Assembly (NCBI GenBank): GCA_033398695.1
Contig: CM065817.1
Location: 68,312,001 to 68,376,000 of the forward strand
Length of the DNA: 64,000 bases
Source: Orobanche coerulescens
Taxonomy: Eukaryota; Streptophyta; Magnoliopsida; Lamiales; Orobanchaceae
Direction: 5' to 3'
Under the pieces are notes generated by a model. The model ran no database searches, was not told the DNA's origin, and saw only the letters and a list, made by a program, of their open reading frames with translations. How positions within the stretch are numbered: the stretch's first letter is position 1; each line of letters begins with the position of its first letter. The translations under genes and the position numbers were made by a program. Shown here in pieces: positions 34,767-46,093 of the stretch.

Positions 34767-35504
34767 ATGTTTTCCTTTGAGTATCGTGGCCCTTGCCATT
34801 TCATAAATTTCGATGTTCTTAATAATTTGCCAAATAGGGTCAGTCAGCCCCCTCCCCCAAAACAAAAGACCATGCTTGAACAATGTGTAGACACTCTTAA
34901 AAATCCTGATAGTACCCTTTTTGAGCTAGAATGTGCACGTCGTGGTCTTGAGATTCACTATGGTTATTTTTCTGCTCATATATTTAGTAGTGAAGTTGAA
35001 GGGGAGGTTGAGAAGAAAGACATGTTAAGTTTTAGGGTCGATCCCCCAGCATCCGATAATTACATAAAGTTTGATGAGCCAGTAGAAGAAGTTACCATTG
35101 ATGATGTTTCCAAAGAAATTTCATTAAATTGTCATCAAACTTCGACTAATAAGGTGAACACCTTTGTGCCAAAAATTTTATTAACGGTGCCGCGCATAAT
35201 CTTTCCTAAATCCATAATGGGAGAGATTGACCCTATTACTTTAGATTCTGTTGAGGCTGATACCATGAGTTCTAATAAGGTTGTTCATAATAAGTCTTTA
35301 TTATTTACCCATTCTAACTCTGCTTATTTTTTCATGCCTTATCATTATTATATTCTTCCATCATTTTTTGGTTGTCCTCATAATTACTCTTACTCATTAT
35401 TTGTGGCAACCGGGCATGAACCAAAGCCTCCTCTATGGAATAAGAGGCTTATAGATTGCAAGAAGGGGGCATTTGACAATCTCCCTAGAAAAAAGCCACG
35501 TTAA
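34767..35504 (+). CDS. Unknown 245-residue protein, unit 1
   Basis: An intact frame from ATG at 34767, chosen because the same ATG starts the equivalent frame in unit 2. An in-frame extension to TTG at 34671 would run through the primer site and is not credible. It begins MFSFEYRGPCHFINF; the middle has PNRVSQPPPPKQKTMLEQC and an acidic stretch; a hydrophobic aromatic segment SAYFFMPYHYYILPSFF lies at about residues 180-197; it ends CKKGAFDNLPRKKPR. I recognise no gag, protease, chaperone or envelope domain. The length and place directly after the leader are where gag would be. It differs from unit 2 at about nine residues with no stop, so it may have been under constraint until recently or simply be young. 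Confidence 0.6.
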   Translation: MFSFEYRGPCHFINFDVLNNLPNRVSQPPPPKQKTMLEQCVDTLKNPDSTLFELECARRGLEIHYGYFSAHIFSSEVEGEVEKKDMLSFRVDPPASDNYIKFDEPVEEVTIDDVSKEISLNCHQTSTNKVNTFVPKILLTVPRIIFPKSIMGEIDPITLDSVEADTMSSNKVVHNKSLLFTHSNSAYFFMPYHYYILPSFFGCPHNYSYSLFVATGHEPKPPLWNKRLIDCKKGAFDNLPRKKPR

Positions 35505-35548
35505 ACTCTTTTTTCCACGTCGTGCTCAAGACGTAAAATAGAGCGCTT

Positions 35549-35566
35549 GATGGGAGGCAACCCATC
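35549..35566 (+). other. Perfect 6-bp hairpin after the ORF, unit 1
   Basis: GATGGG-AGGCAA-CCCATC: 6-bp stem, 6-base loop, 45 bp past the stop codon, within GAGCGCTTGATGGGAGGCAA. From memory, this GGGAGGCAACCC block is common in plant gypsy-type repeats. It is identical in unit 2. Confidence 0.7.
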
Positions 35567-36323
35567 ATTTTTACTTGCTTTCTAGTTAGTCATTTTTCTT
35601 TGATTTTTAGCTTTTAATTTTTTATTTGTTTTTGTTATTTCGTTTGGATTCGTGTATTCTTGTTGGCCTTTATCTCTATGATATTTTAACCCCAAATGAG
35701 TTATTATTCTTCATATTCTAGTCTTTCTTGATTTAATGTCTATTGTTATCTCATGACTAGAGACTAAGTTTGGGGGTCCCTCGTGATGCTGAGCGTTATT
35801 TGAAGTATGGATTGACCGACGTTCCCACTCAGACATGTGCTGGTGTTCAAGAAGACATTTGGAATAAGTTTCACTGTTCCTTATCTCTTTTATTTTCACA
35901 TGAGTGTTATTATTGAAGATTTTATGTATAATGGAATAAATTGAAGCATGCGATATTGTCTTAAATTTTCTTGGTTATAAATTGAGATTTCATCAGTGCT
36001 TTACTTTTCGTGAACTTTTCGTGCTTCCATGTGTAAAACTGATGTTACAATACTGATTTCTCTCTGAAGAAACAGTTGAGTTTTAGTCGAGTTGTAGTCA
36101 GCGATATCTGTTTCTGTTGAGTATTCATTTAGGTCCGAAATTTTTCGTTTTTGTAAAAATCTTAGCAGATAAGAAAAGAGACATACGTGTTTTCAAATCA
36201 CCGTTTATACGTTTGGTTAAACTTTTCGCGTAGCTAGTCGTCCAGTAATATGAGTCTTGTTGGCACTTGGATTGAGTTTAGAGTCGTACAGGTTTTCCAA
36301 AAAGTCGAGATACTATTTGTTCT
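35567..36323 (+). other. Unit 1 non-coding internal region
   Basis: AT-rich, no recognisable coding on either strand, well conserved with 39238-39994. I see nothing else in it. Confidence 0.6.
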
Positions 36324-36660
36324 ATGATGGGAAGTCTAGTAACCGGGGGTATTCACGTGACCCGTTGTTTACTCTTGCATAAAACGACGACCCTGAATAG
36401 ATTAATAATTTAAAAATATCGCATTACCGATGATGGGAAGCCTAGTAACCGGGGGTATTCACGTGACCCCTTGTCTACTCTCGCGTAAAACGGCAACCTT
36501 GACATGCGGGAATTGCTATTCGAGTTTTTTCTCTGCTGTAGAGGGGGGCTTAGTAACTAGAAGCATCCATGTGCCCCATGAGTGTCTTTTACGTCAAACG
36601 GTTCCCCGATACATGAGAATGGAATTCCACCCTAAGATTATCCCGATGAAACATCCCGAG
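36324..36660 (+). repeat. Three-copy repeat of about 107 bp, unit 1
   Basis: Two close copies begin GATGGGAAGYCTAGTAACCG and include GGGGGTATTCACGTGACCC; the third, more diverged, has GGGGCTTAGTAACTAGAAGC. Present again at 39995-40331. ORF-like readings across it are not conserved outside the repeat. Confidence 0.8.
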
Positions 36661-37054
36661 ATCCAAACCTAGTGGTTAACTCGAATCTATATTTTTGATC
36701 ATACATAAGGGAATGTTGTCCGAGGAGTAATGTCGATAATGAAACTCTTGAATTTTACCATTAGACTGTGGGACTGGGCGAATTGGCTTGTTTAAATCTA
36801 ACCCTTCATATTGACGGTCGGTTAAATTCACGCTTGTTAATCTTTGAGCTGATTTTCTTCATGAACGATTGATTAGGACTGAAATTGGTTACTTAGTGGA
36901 ATCAGTGTCCTGGATGTGACTCGCTATTACGATACTTGTACTGTTCTTTGAGATTTTCAGGGTAGTATTGATTAAGTCGAGCACTATGGAGTGGCATGAT
37001 TATTCACGATACATTTTGTTTACAATTGATAATTTTTGCTTGAGGACAAGCAAA

Positions 37055-37074
37055 GGCTCAAGTTTGGGGGTATT
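37055..37074 (+). other. Polypurine tract, unit 1
   Basis: GGCTCAAGTTTGGGGGTATT directly before LTR 2, preceded by GAGGACAAGCAAA. It is the plus-strand primer position. Confidence 0.75.
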
Positions 37075-38333
37075 TATTATGCGTATTTTTATGCGCTTTT
37101 ATATCATTATTTTATATCCATCTTGAGCCTAAATCAGCATAAATGAGCTTTTAATGCACTATTCTTATATGTTTTGCAGGAAATCGGAGTCCGGAAGCCG
37201 AAACGATGAAAAACGGGCGAAAACAGCAGTTTTTGGTCATGAGCCGCGGCACAAACCAAGTGAGCCGCGGCACACGAAGACAACCAGTGAGCGCTGAACA
37301 CACTGTATTGTGAGTCGCGGCACAGCTTAAGTGAGTCGCGGCCCAGGAGGAAAAAAATGCGCCCAGGCATCAGCACTAAAGGATAGGGGCCGCGGCACAG
37401 ATTAAGTGAGCCGCGGCCCACCGGGCGGTTGTGCTGAATATTCCGCGTTTCTGGGCCGTTTTGGAGCCTGTTCTCGACCTAATCACACGGACGCGTTTTG
37501 GCGGCTTAGGACGGCTATAAATAAGCATTAAAGGACTGAAGAAAAGGGGGGATGATCTAAGGAGAAAGATCGATAGCTAGGGCGAAGAACACAAGGAGGA
37601 GATTTGTGGGCGACGACAAGACCACGGATTCCCTAGGGGTTTTCTTAGTTTTTCTGCATCTTAGTTTTTAGATCTATTTGAGTAGGATTGTGATTGTAGC
37701 CGATTTCATGACGGTTTGATTATTTATTATTATTTCGATTTACTCGTTATTATATTGAATTGGATTCTTCTTACTGTTCTTAATGCTTTTTAGTTAATTT
37801 GTTTTGAATGTCTTTATGGATTCGGGGGATGAAATTTAGGCATAGTTCTTGTGAGACGAATCATAATTTTCGTGAGATAGGGATATACTCATGGAATTGT
37901 GAAGCCTAATTATTGTGGGAATTCTTGAACTTTTTTAGCTATTAATTATCTAATTCGAATAGGGATATATCAAGTTAATAATTCGTAGTATTTTCTATCG
38001 ACCTTGGGAAAGGCTTTAGAATAATTTAGGAATTCCTGGCTTACAATCAATTGAATAAAAGTGAATTGAATTGAATAAATATCATTCCTGATTGTTTAAG
38101 GTGAAAATCATAATCCTACACCCTTATTAGTATTATTATTAGTATTATTATTTATCTTCGGCAATTAGTTTAGGTATAAATTCCATTTAATTGTTCTTCA
38201 AATAAAATTGTGAGTTGACTATATTTTGGTACTTAGTGAAATCAGTCCTCGAGGGAACGATACTTTACTTATCACTCTATTACTTGTTGACACCGTGCAC
38301 TTGCGGCATATTATGAGGGATTTTCCCACAACA
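37075..38333 (+). repeat. Tandem element LTR 2 (shared, central)
   Basis: Starts TATTATGCGTATTTTTATGC, where the usual TGTTAG is altered, and ends TTTTCCCACAACA (1259 bp). It serves as 3' LTR of unit 1 and 5' LTR of unit 2. It contains the GCCGCGGC array and a TATA box near 37515. A 14-16 bp stretch (CTGGCCAATAG) near 34103 is missing here. Confidence 0.9.
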
Positions 38334-38339
38334 AGTTTT

Positions 38340-38357
38340 TGGCGCCGTTGCCGGGGA
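38340..38357 (+). other. Primer binding site, unit 2 (tRNA-Asp type)
   Basis: TGGCGCCGTTGCCGGGGA, an exact complement of the aspartate tRNA 3' end (CCCCGGCAACGGCGCCA plus one). Confidence 0.92.
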
Positions 38358-38442
38358 CTGATTTTTCGCTAATATCAATACCAAGCGACTCTAATTTTAA
38401 TTTGAAGTTTTTTTAGTCTCTATATTTTTTATTTTCTACGTT

Positions 38443-39180
38443 ATGTTTTCCTTTGAGTATCGTGGCCCTTGGCATTTTATAAATTTCGATGTTCTTAATA
38501 ATTTGCCAAATAGGGTCAGTCAGCCCCCTCCCCCAAAACAAAAGACCATGCTTGAACAATGTGTAGACACTCTTAAAAATCCTGATAGTACCCTTTTTGA
38601 GCTAGAATGTGCACGTCGTGGTCTTGAGATTCACTATGGTTATTTTCCAGCTCATATATTTAGTAGTGAAGTTGAAGGGGAGGTTGAGAAGAAAGACATG
38701 TTAAGTTTTAGGGTCGATCCCCCAGCATCCGATAATTATATAAAGTGTGATGAGCCTGTAGAAGAAGTTACCGTTGATGATGTTTCCAAAGAAATTTCAT
38801 TAAATTGTCATCAAACTTCGACTAATAAGGTGAACACCTTTGTGCCAAAAATTTTATTAACGGTGCCGCGCATAATCTTTCCTAAATCCATAATGGGAGA
38901 GATTGACCCTATTACTTTTGATTCTGTTGAGGCTGATACCATGAGTTCTAGTAAGGTTGTTCATGATAAGTCTTTATTATTTACCCATTCGAACTCTGCT
39001 TATTTTTTCATGCCTTATCATTATTATATTCTTCCATCATTTTTTGGTTGTCCTCATAATTACTCTTACTCATTATTTGTGGCAACCGGGCATGAACCAA
39101 AGCCTCCTCTATGGAATAAGAGGCTTATAGATTGCAAGAAGGGGGCATTTGGCAATCTCCCGAGAAAAAAGCCACCTTAA
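38443..39180 (+). CDS. Unknown 245-residue protein, unit 2
   Basis: The intact second copy of the frame at 34767-35504, same length, same ATG. Differences I can see: C10W, S68P, F104C, I112V, L186F, N194S, N199D, D239G and R245P (positions approximate). No stop or frameshift. It ends NLPRKKPP. The frame lies 86 bp after the primer site and ends 39 bp before the conserved hairpin. Function unknown; the gag position and the absence of other genes suggest a structural or packaging role, or a merely tolerated young reading frame. Confidence 0.6.
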   Translation: MFSFEYRGPWHFINFDVLNNLPNRVSQPPPPKQKTMLEQCVDTLKNPDSTLFELECARRGLEIHYGYFPAHIFSSEVEGEVEKKDMLSFRVDPPASDNYIKCDEPVEEVTVDDVSKEISLNCHQTSTNKVNTFVPKILLTVPRIIFPKSIMGEIDPITFDSVEADTMSSSKVVHDKSLLFTHSNSAYFFMPYHYYILPSFFGCPHNYSYSLFVATGHEPKPPLWNKRLIDCKKGAFGNLPRKKPP

Positions 39181-39219
39181 ACTTGCCACGTCGTGCTCAA
39201 GACGTAAAATAGAGCGCTT

Positions 39220-39237
39220 GATGGGAGGCAACCCATC
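39220..39237 (+). other. Perfect 6-bp hairpin after the ORF, unit 2
   Basis: Same GATGGG-AGGCAA-CCCATC stem-loop as unit 1, although the sequence between it and the stop codon has lost about six bases. Confidence 0.7.
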
Positions 39238-39994
39238 ATTTTTACTTACTTTCTAGTTAGTCATTTTTCTTTGATTTTTAGTTTTTAATTTTTTCTTTGT
39301 TTTTGTTATTTCGTTTGGATTCGTGTATTCTTGTTGGCCCTTATCTCTCTGATATTTTAACCCCAAATGAGTTATTATTCTTCATATTCTAGTCTTTCTT
39401 GATTTAATGTCTATTGTTATCTCATGACTAGAGACTAAGTTTGGGGGTCCCTCGTGATGCTGAGCGTTATTTGAAGTATGGATTGACCGACGTTCCCACT
39501 CAGACATGTGCTGGTGTTCAAGAAGACATTTGGAATAAGTTTCACTGTTCCTTATCTCTTTTATTTTCACATGAGTGTTATTATTGAAGATTTTATGTAT
39601 AATGGAATAAATTGAAGCATGCGATATTGTCTTAAATTTTCTTAGTTATAAATTGCGATTTCATCAGTGCTTTACTTTTCGTGAACTTTTCGTGCTTCCA
39701 TGTGTAAAACTGATGTTACAATACTGATTTCTCTCTGAAGAAACAGTTGAGTTTTAGTCGAGTTGTAGTCAGCGATATCTGTTTCTGTTGAGTCTTCATT
39801 TAGGTCCGAAATTTTTCATTTTTGTAGAAATCTTAGCAGATAAGAAAAGAGATATACGTGTTTTCAAATCACCGTTTATACGTTTGGTTAAACTTTTTGC
39901 GTAGCTAGTCGTCCAGTAATATGAGCCTTGTTGGCACTTGGATTGAGTTTAGAGTCTGACAGTTTTTCCAAAAAGTCGAGATACTATTTGTTCT

Positions 39995-40331
39995 ATGATG
40001 GGAAGTCTAGTAACCGGGGGTATTCACGTGACCCGTTGTTTACTCTCGCATAAAACGACGACCCTGAATAGATTAATAATTTAGAAATATCGCATTACCG
40101 ATGATGGGAAGCCTAGTAACCGGGGGTATTCACGTGACCCATTGTCTACTCTCGCGTAAAACGGCAACCTTGACATGCGGGAATTGCTATTCGAGTTTTT
40201 TCTCCGCTGTAGAGGGGGGCTTAGTAACTAGAAGCATCCATGTGCCCCATGAGTGTCTTTTACGTCAAACGGTTCCCCAATACATGAGAATGGAATTCCA
40301 CCCTAGGATTATCCCGATGAAACATCCCGAG
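39995..40331 (+). repeat. Three-copy repeat of about 107 bp, unit 2
   Basis: Counterpart of 36324-36660 with only a few substitutions. Confidence 0.8.
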
Positions 40332-40745
40332 ATCCAAACCTAGTGGTTAACTCGAATCTATATTTTTGATCATACATAAGGGAATGCTGTCCGAGGAGTA
40401 ATGTCGATAATGAAACTCTTGAATTTTACCATTAGACTGTGGGACTGGGTGAATTGGCTTGTTTAAATCTAACCCTTCATATTGACGGTCGGTTAAATTC
40501 ACGCTTGTTAATCTTTGAGCTGATTTTCTTCATGAACGATTGATTAGGACTAAAATTGGTTACTTAGTGGAATCAGTATCCTGGATGTGACTCGCTATTA
40601 CGATACTTGTACTATTCTTTGAGATTATCAGGGTAGTATTGATTAAGTTGAGCACTATGGACTTGCATGATTATTCACGATACATTTTGTTTACAATTGA
40701 TAATTTTTGCTTGAGGACAAGCAAAGGCTCAAGTTTGGGGCTATT

Positions 40746-42022
40746 TGTTAGACGTATTTTTATGCGCTTTTATATCATTATTTTATATCCATCTTGAGCC
40801 TAAATCAGCATAAATGAGCTTTTAATGCACTATTCTTATATGTTTTGCAGGAAATCGGAGTCCGGAAGCCGAAATGATGAAAAACGGGCGAAAACAGCAG
40901 TTTTTGGTCATGAGCCGTGGCATAAACCAAGTGATCCGCAGCACACGAAGACAACCAGCCAGCGCTGAACACACTGTACTGTGAGCCGCGGCACAGCTTA
41001 AGTGAGCCGCGGCCCAGGAGGAAAAAAATGCGCCCTGGCATCAGCACTGAAGGATAGGGGCCGCGGCACAGATTAAGTGAGCCGCGGCCCACCGGGCAGT
41101 TGTGCTGAATATTCCGCGTTTCTGGGCTGTTTTGGAGCCTGTTCTCGACCTAATCACACGGACGCGTTTTGGAGGCTTATGACGGCTATAAATAAGCATT
41201 AAAGGGCTGAAGAAAATGGGGGATGATCCAAGGAGAAAGATCGATAGCTAGGGCGAAGAACACAAGGAGGAGATTTGTGGGCGACGACAAGACCACGGAT
41301 TCCCTACGGTTTTTCTTAGTTTTTCTGCATCTTAGTTTTTAGATCTATTCGAGTAGGATTGTGATTGTAGCCGATTTCATGACGGTTTGATTATTTATTA
41401 TTATTTCGATTTACTCGTTATTCTATTGAATTGGATTCTTCTTACTGTTCTTAAAGCTTTTTAATTGTCTGGCCAATAGTTAATTTGTTTTGAATGTCTT
41501 TATGGATTCGGGAGATGAAATTTAGGCATAGTTCTTGTGAGACGAATCATAATTTTCGAGAGATAGGGATATACTCATGGAATTGTGAAGCCTAATTATT
41601 GTGGGAATTCTTGAACTGTTTTAGCTATTAATTATCTAATTCAAATTGGGATATATCAAGTTAATAATTTGTAGTATTTTCTATCGACCTTGAGAAAGGC
41701 TTTAGAATAATTTAGGAATTCCTGGCTTACAATCAATTGAATAAAAGTGAATTGAATTGAATAAATATCATTCCTGATTGTTTAAGGTGAAAATCATAAT
41801 CCTACACCCTTATTAGTATTATTATTATTAGTATTATTATTTATTTTCGGCAATTAGTTTAGGTATAAATTCCATTTAATTGTTCTTCAAATAAAATTGT
41901 GAGTTGACTATATTTTGGTACTTAGTGAAATCAGTCCTCGAGGGAACGATACTTTACTTATCACTTTATTACTTGTTGACACCGTGCACTTGCGGCATAT
42001 TGTCAGGGATTTTCCCACCACA
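40746..42022 (+). repeat. Tandem element LTR 3
   Basis: Starts TGTTAGACGTATTTTTATGC after AAGTTTGGGGCTATT and ends TTTTCCCACCACA (1277 bp). It is followed by ATTCC, the second copy of the target duplication. It contains the GCCGCGGC array (about 40912-41093) with two visibly decayed copies. Confidence 0.92.
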
Positions 42023-42027
42023 ATTCC

Positions 42028-43990
42028 CAGAGCTGTTGGTGGTACTGCGCAGTGGCCTGTTTCCTGGATGGATAATGGGGCTCTTGTATCCAGTATCTAG
42101 GCGCATTGTACTCTTGTATCCTTTTTTTGGATGGCTGCTGGTTCTGTTGGTATGCTCGGGCAGCATACTATTGATTATGTCTCACAGGCCTGGGAGGCTG
42201 AGGTTTCCGCTGTCTATGATAGGAATTTAGTGGGCAGAATCGTAGCCTTTGCTGTATGAGGAGGGGCGGCTGTAACCTTTGTGGAACTCGTGGCCTCTTC
42301 GGGTTCAGGAATGGGTTCCACTCCCGGGACGAACACCGTACTAGATTTTCCCTTATGGGAGAACGAGTCATATCCTAAGCCACGTTTATCGTGTGCATGT
42401 TGCGCAATGCTTAGAATTTCTTCCATCCTTCTAGATGATTTTTTAAATGATTTCAGGATGGTCTCGAGTTCTCCTTCTCATTTCTCGAGAGTTTTAACTT
42501 TAGCTTCGAGTAAAGCATAATCATATGTCTTGCAATCACTATGAGACTTTGCCTTATTTAGATCTTTTGCAATTTGATGATTGCTTCCCATGAGTTTTTC
42601 ATAAGTAACTTTGTTGTTTTCGCAATCCAAAGACATATTTTCATAGTTGTTTTTAAGCAAGTCAATTTTCGTCTTTCAGCTCCAGGTTTAAAATGGCGAG
42701 CTGTATATTTTCTTATTATAGTGTCTCATGGGCTTTATGGATTTTTTATATTCATTCATCATGTTTTCAAAAGTATGCGATGCATTGATAGGAATAGTTG
42801 AGTTTGAGTTTACCTCATTATCGGTGTCATCATCATCCTCTATTTTCTTTGGCCATAAAGCACATATATGCTTTATCCTCAATTCCATCATCGGGAGAGT
42901 GTCGCTTATAGGCACTCCTCGGTCTTGTTTGATGTGGGTGAGGCTTCTGATTCACTAATCAGGGCCTTAAGCTTGTTTCTCCAAGCACGTCTCTTCTCAT
43001 CCTTTTCCTCTTACTCTACTTTTACACTTTTAGATGAGGACACTTATTTGCATTGTGTCCTAGCTTCCTACATTTATAGCATAGGTTATAATCACCAGAT
43101 GAAGGGGATTTAGAGCTTATCCTGTTAAATGGCCTGTATGGGGCCTTTCCGTACTGTTTGATGAACTTCTTGAATTTATGCATGAGTAAGTCCATTTCAT
43201 CTTCTGAAGGGATGTCATCGCCGCTGTCTGCTGCCTTATGTATCGACTTGGATGTGCTGGGTGCTGAACTATGTCTCATATCAGATATAGCAGCCAGTGT
43301 TGTAGTCTTGGCAGGTGACTCTTCAGATTTTTCTCTCATGTCTATATCATACTCAAATGCCTTTAGGTCAGAAAAGAGATCAAAAGTGGAAATATCATTT
43401 AAGTTACAGGACACGCATAGCTGTGGTTTTATGTCCCATTGGGCAGGGAGTGATCTAAATATTTTCAATTTTTTCTCCATTAGGTATACATTTTACCTAA
43501 TGATTCAAGTTCACGGACAATGCCGGTTAATCTAAGGTCAAGCTCCTCAAGCGTTTCTGTAGGTTTCATTTCAAAAGACTCATATTGCTAAGTTAGTTTA
43601 GAAATTTTATTTTCTTTTAAGAGCTCAGTTCCCTCACAAATGAGCTTTAGTTTTTCCCAGATTTGTTTGGCTGTCTGACAGCTTTTTACCTTAGAGAATG
43701 TGCCTTTATCGAGAGTGACAAATAGCGCATTCTTGGGCGATGATGTCCAGGTTTGAACGCTTGCGTTCATCTGTCATCCACTGATCGCGCTCCTTCTCGA
43801 GCATCTCAGCATAGGGTTGCCCTTCCATTCTTGTGGCTGTATTGACCTTTATAATCTTGATAGGTCCTTCCTGGATGACAAAGATCATCACTTCGTGCAT
43901 TGCTGCAAGATAGGCTTCCATTCTAATTCTCCAGTCATCAAATTCGTTAATAGAAATCATAGGAACTTTATTTATCATGAAGGTGTCCAT
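42028..43990 (-). pseudogene. Copia-C gag and gag-pol linker
   Basis: Copia Gag on the minus strand, with frameshifts and stops. MDTFMINKVPMISINEFDDW opens it at 43990. The capsid region contains WTSSPKNALFVTLDKGTFSK and AKQIWEKLKLICEGTELLKE. A third frame (43480-43022) has the EFDMLS-type region FSDLKAFEYDIDMR and the zinc knuckle CYKCRKLGHNANKCP near 43040. Downstream is a charged, coiled-coil-like stretch (NEVNSNSTIPINAS; EKLMGSNHQIAKDLNKAKSH) and GLGYDSFSHKGKSSTVFVPG, the linker towards protease. It is cut at 42027 by the tandem element and continues at 33375. The primer site and 5' LTR lie just upstream. Confidence 0.87.
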
Positions 43991-44098
43991 TTTAGAAATA
44001 GGATAAATGATGAAAATACAACACAAAGTTTTCAAAAGTTAGGGATTTTTGTGGATCAGATTCAATTAAAAATCGACTGATTCTTTTTAGAATCAACC

Positions 44099-44110
44099 GC
44101 TCCAATACCA
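44099..44110 (-). other. Primer binding site, copia-C
   Basis: On the minus strand TGGTATTGGAGC, a two-base variant of TGGTATCAGAGC, two bases after the LTR end at 44113. Confidence 0.78.
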
Positions 44111-44112
44111 CT

Positions 44113-46093
44113 TGTTGGCCATAGAGTATACAATAAATAGCTTAGAAAGGGAGGATACAATAAGATGTATGTTTGTCGAAGTTATTTGCATAGCAGAAGA
44201 CTAATATCGAGTTGCTGTAAATACAATAACTAGGTACTCTCCTATTGTTTGATGCGTACAGGGTTTTCACAATATGTATACTTTAAATCACAGGTAAATT
44301 TGAAAACAGTAAGGACATAATGTAAAATACACACAGATAAAAGTGGTTCGAGGTAAACCCCTCTACGTCCACTGGTCCTCCACACAGGAGTTCAATGTTT
44401 ATTAATATCACTACATACACAACTATGTGACTTTAACTAAACATGTCAGTGTATCGTTCACATAGATTGATACAGTGACAACAGCTTGGGCCGTTCACAC
44501 AGATTGGCTTTGGCTCTATTAACTTGCTTCTTCTCACACAGATAGAAGATTCATCTTCAATGCTATTCTTCCCACACAGGTCCGAACTAGCAAGTACTTA
44601 GTCGACACTGGCTAAGGTTGATCTCAACGTTAAAGATAGGGTAGACCAATTTCAAACAGCAGTTGTATGCTTTGACGAGGGACTGGTGTATGATGTGCTA
44701 TTTGCATTGAGGACCATATATTTCTTCGCCTTGATAATGCTGTATGCTCAGGAAATATATTGCTCTTTCTTAGCTTGATATTCTGATTGTCAGAGCTAAT
44801 TGTCAGATGTAATGCGCAAGATGATTGGGTGACCAATGTCCTATTGCTTGGGTCTATTTATAACATTGGAAATAGATCCGTTACAAATGTAGTCGTCAGC
44901 CGATTGGTGAGATTTTGACAGCTTCGATTTGGCAGCTGCAGAATGTTTGTATTAAAGGCAATTCGGATTTAATGCTTCAGACATTCTCTTTGACTTTGCA
45001 TTAAATGCTTATCAGTGCGTTCAGACTAGATGTGGTATTCGGGCCGGGGTCGGGCCGGTCCGGTCCGGGCTGCTAAAGCCCGCTCCATTTAAGGGTCGGG
45101 CCGTGCCGGTCCTTCTTTTTTGGCGGGCCGGGCCGGGCCGGTCTTTTTTTACAAACATAAGGCCCGGCCCGGCCCACAGCCCATTGTGTTCATGGGCCGG
45201 GCCGGGCTGTTCACGAGCCGAGCCGGGCCGGGTTAAACATTTTTTTTTTCATTGTAAGACAGAAATTTTATTACAAGGACCAACAAAATGAACTTGAACT
45301 TTATTATAAAGAAAGAACAACTCTCTCTCCCCCCCTCTCTCTCTCTCATTTTACTCCTCTTCAAGTTAATTGCGAAGTGCTCCTATAGTGCATCGGACTA
45401 TTGTCGGGTGTGAAATGTTAGTGGACATAGAATGCTGAAATGTACTCTCACTACTGTATGCCTCTTGGACATAATAAGATGTGATTTACTAAATGAAAAC
45501 TGAATTTTGTACCTTTTTCAGGCTATAAATTGATAGGAAAGAAATAAAAAACCCTATTGGACATTCCCAGTTCACGGTCTTTAGACGGGCTAAACGGATC
45601 GGGCCTTCCCGGTTCACGGGCTAACACGGGCTCGGGCCGGTCCGTGCCGGGCCAGCGGTTTTAGGCGGGCTCGGGCCGGTCCAGGCCGGGCCTCTAAAAC
45701 AAAGGCCCCTAAGGCCCACATAACCTAAATGTACACGGGCCGGTCCGGGCCAAATAGTAAACGGGCCGGTCCGGGCCGGTTTTTAAGCGTGCCGGGCCGT
45801 GCCGGGCTGTTCTGCGACCGGCCCACATACCACCTCTAGTTCAGACTGTTGTCTCTTTTGGCTGCATTAAATGATGCCCTATCAGCAATAAATGCTGCTT
45901 TAACCATGAATACCTTATGAATAAACAAAGTTTATTTAATTACGGTTTAAATATATTCTTGAGTCCTGTTAGATATGTTTTGCTTTTCCTAAGTAAAACT
46001 CATACAATAAGATTGCTGTATCCAACTTTCTTCAACTCTACTGTATAATGATCGACTGTGTAGGAAGATCTCTTGCTGTATGGATATGCTGTA
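44113..46093 (-). repeat. Copia-C 5' LTR, main part (interrupted)
   Basis: The minus-strand LTR ends GGCCAACA at 44113. It is interrupted by a hAT-like element (45027-45838) and by the Tat tandem after CTGTA (46089-46093), and resumes at 61563. On the minus strand GTTATAAATAGACCC near 44854-44868 is a TATA box. No coding. The matching 3' LTR is not in the window. Confidence 0.82.
45027..45838. mobile_element. Non-autonomous hAT-like element
   Basis: 812 bp with terminal inverted repeats starting TAGATGTGGTATTCGGGCCG on the left and TAGAGGTGGTATGTGGGCCG (reverse complement of the right end), and a perfect 8-bp target duplication GTTCAGAC (45019-45026 and 45839-45846). An 8-bp duplication with TAGRGGTGG termini is the hAT signature. 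Subterminal regions are packed with GGGCCGG/CCGGCCC steps, likely transposase binding repeats; the centre is AT-rich with a CT microsatellite. No transposase is encoded. Confidence 0.9.

Larger units (their letters stand above)
33381..42022 (+). mobile_element. Two-unit tandem of a non-autonomous tRNA-Asp-primed element
   Basis: The layout is LTR (33381-34656), internal (34657-37074), LTR (37075-38333), internal (38334-40745), LTR (40746-42022). The whole 8642 bp is flanked by the 5-bp duplication ATTCC (33376-33380 and 42023-42027) within copia-C. Each internal region has a primer site complementary to aspartate tRNA, one 245-codon open frame, a hairpin, a three-copy repeat and a TTTGGGGG purine tract. 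Protease, reverse transcriptase and integrase are missing, so movement would rely on an autonomous gypsy partner (Athila and Ogre lineages use this primer). High similarity among units implies a recent origin. Confidence 0.9.

Noticed and set aside
35711..35899. 62-codon minus-strand frame identical in both units (also 39382-39570)
   Set aside because: Identity follows from recent duplication; no domain, opposite to element sense, no start context.
45331..45350. CT microsatellite as a separate feature
   Set aside because: A minor simple repeat within the hAT-like element; of no separate significance.
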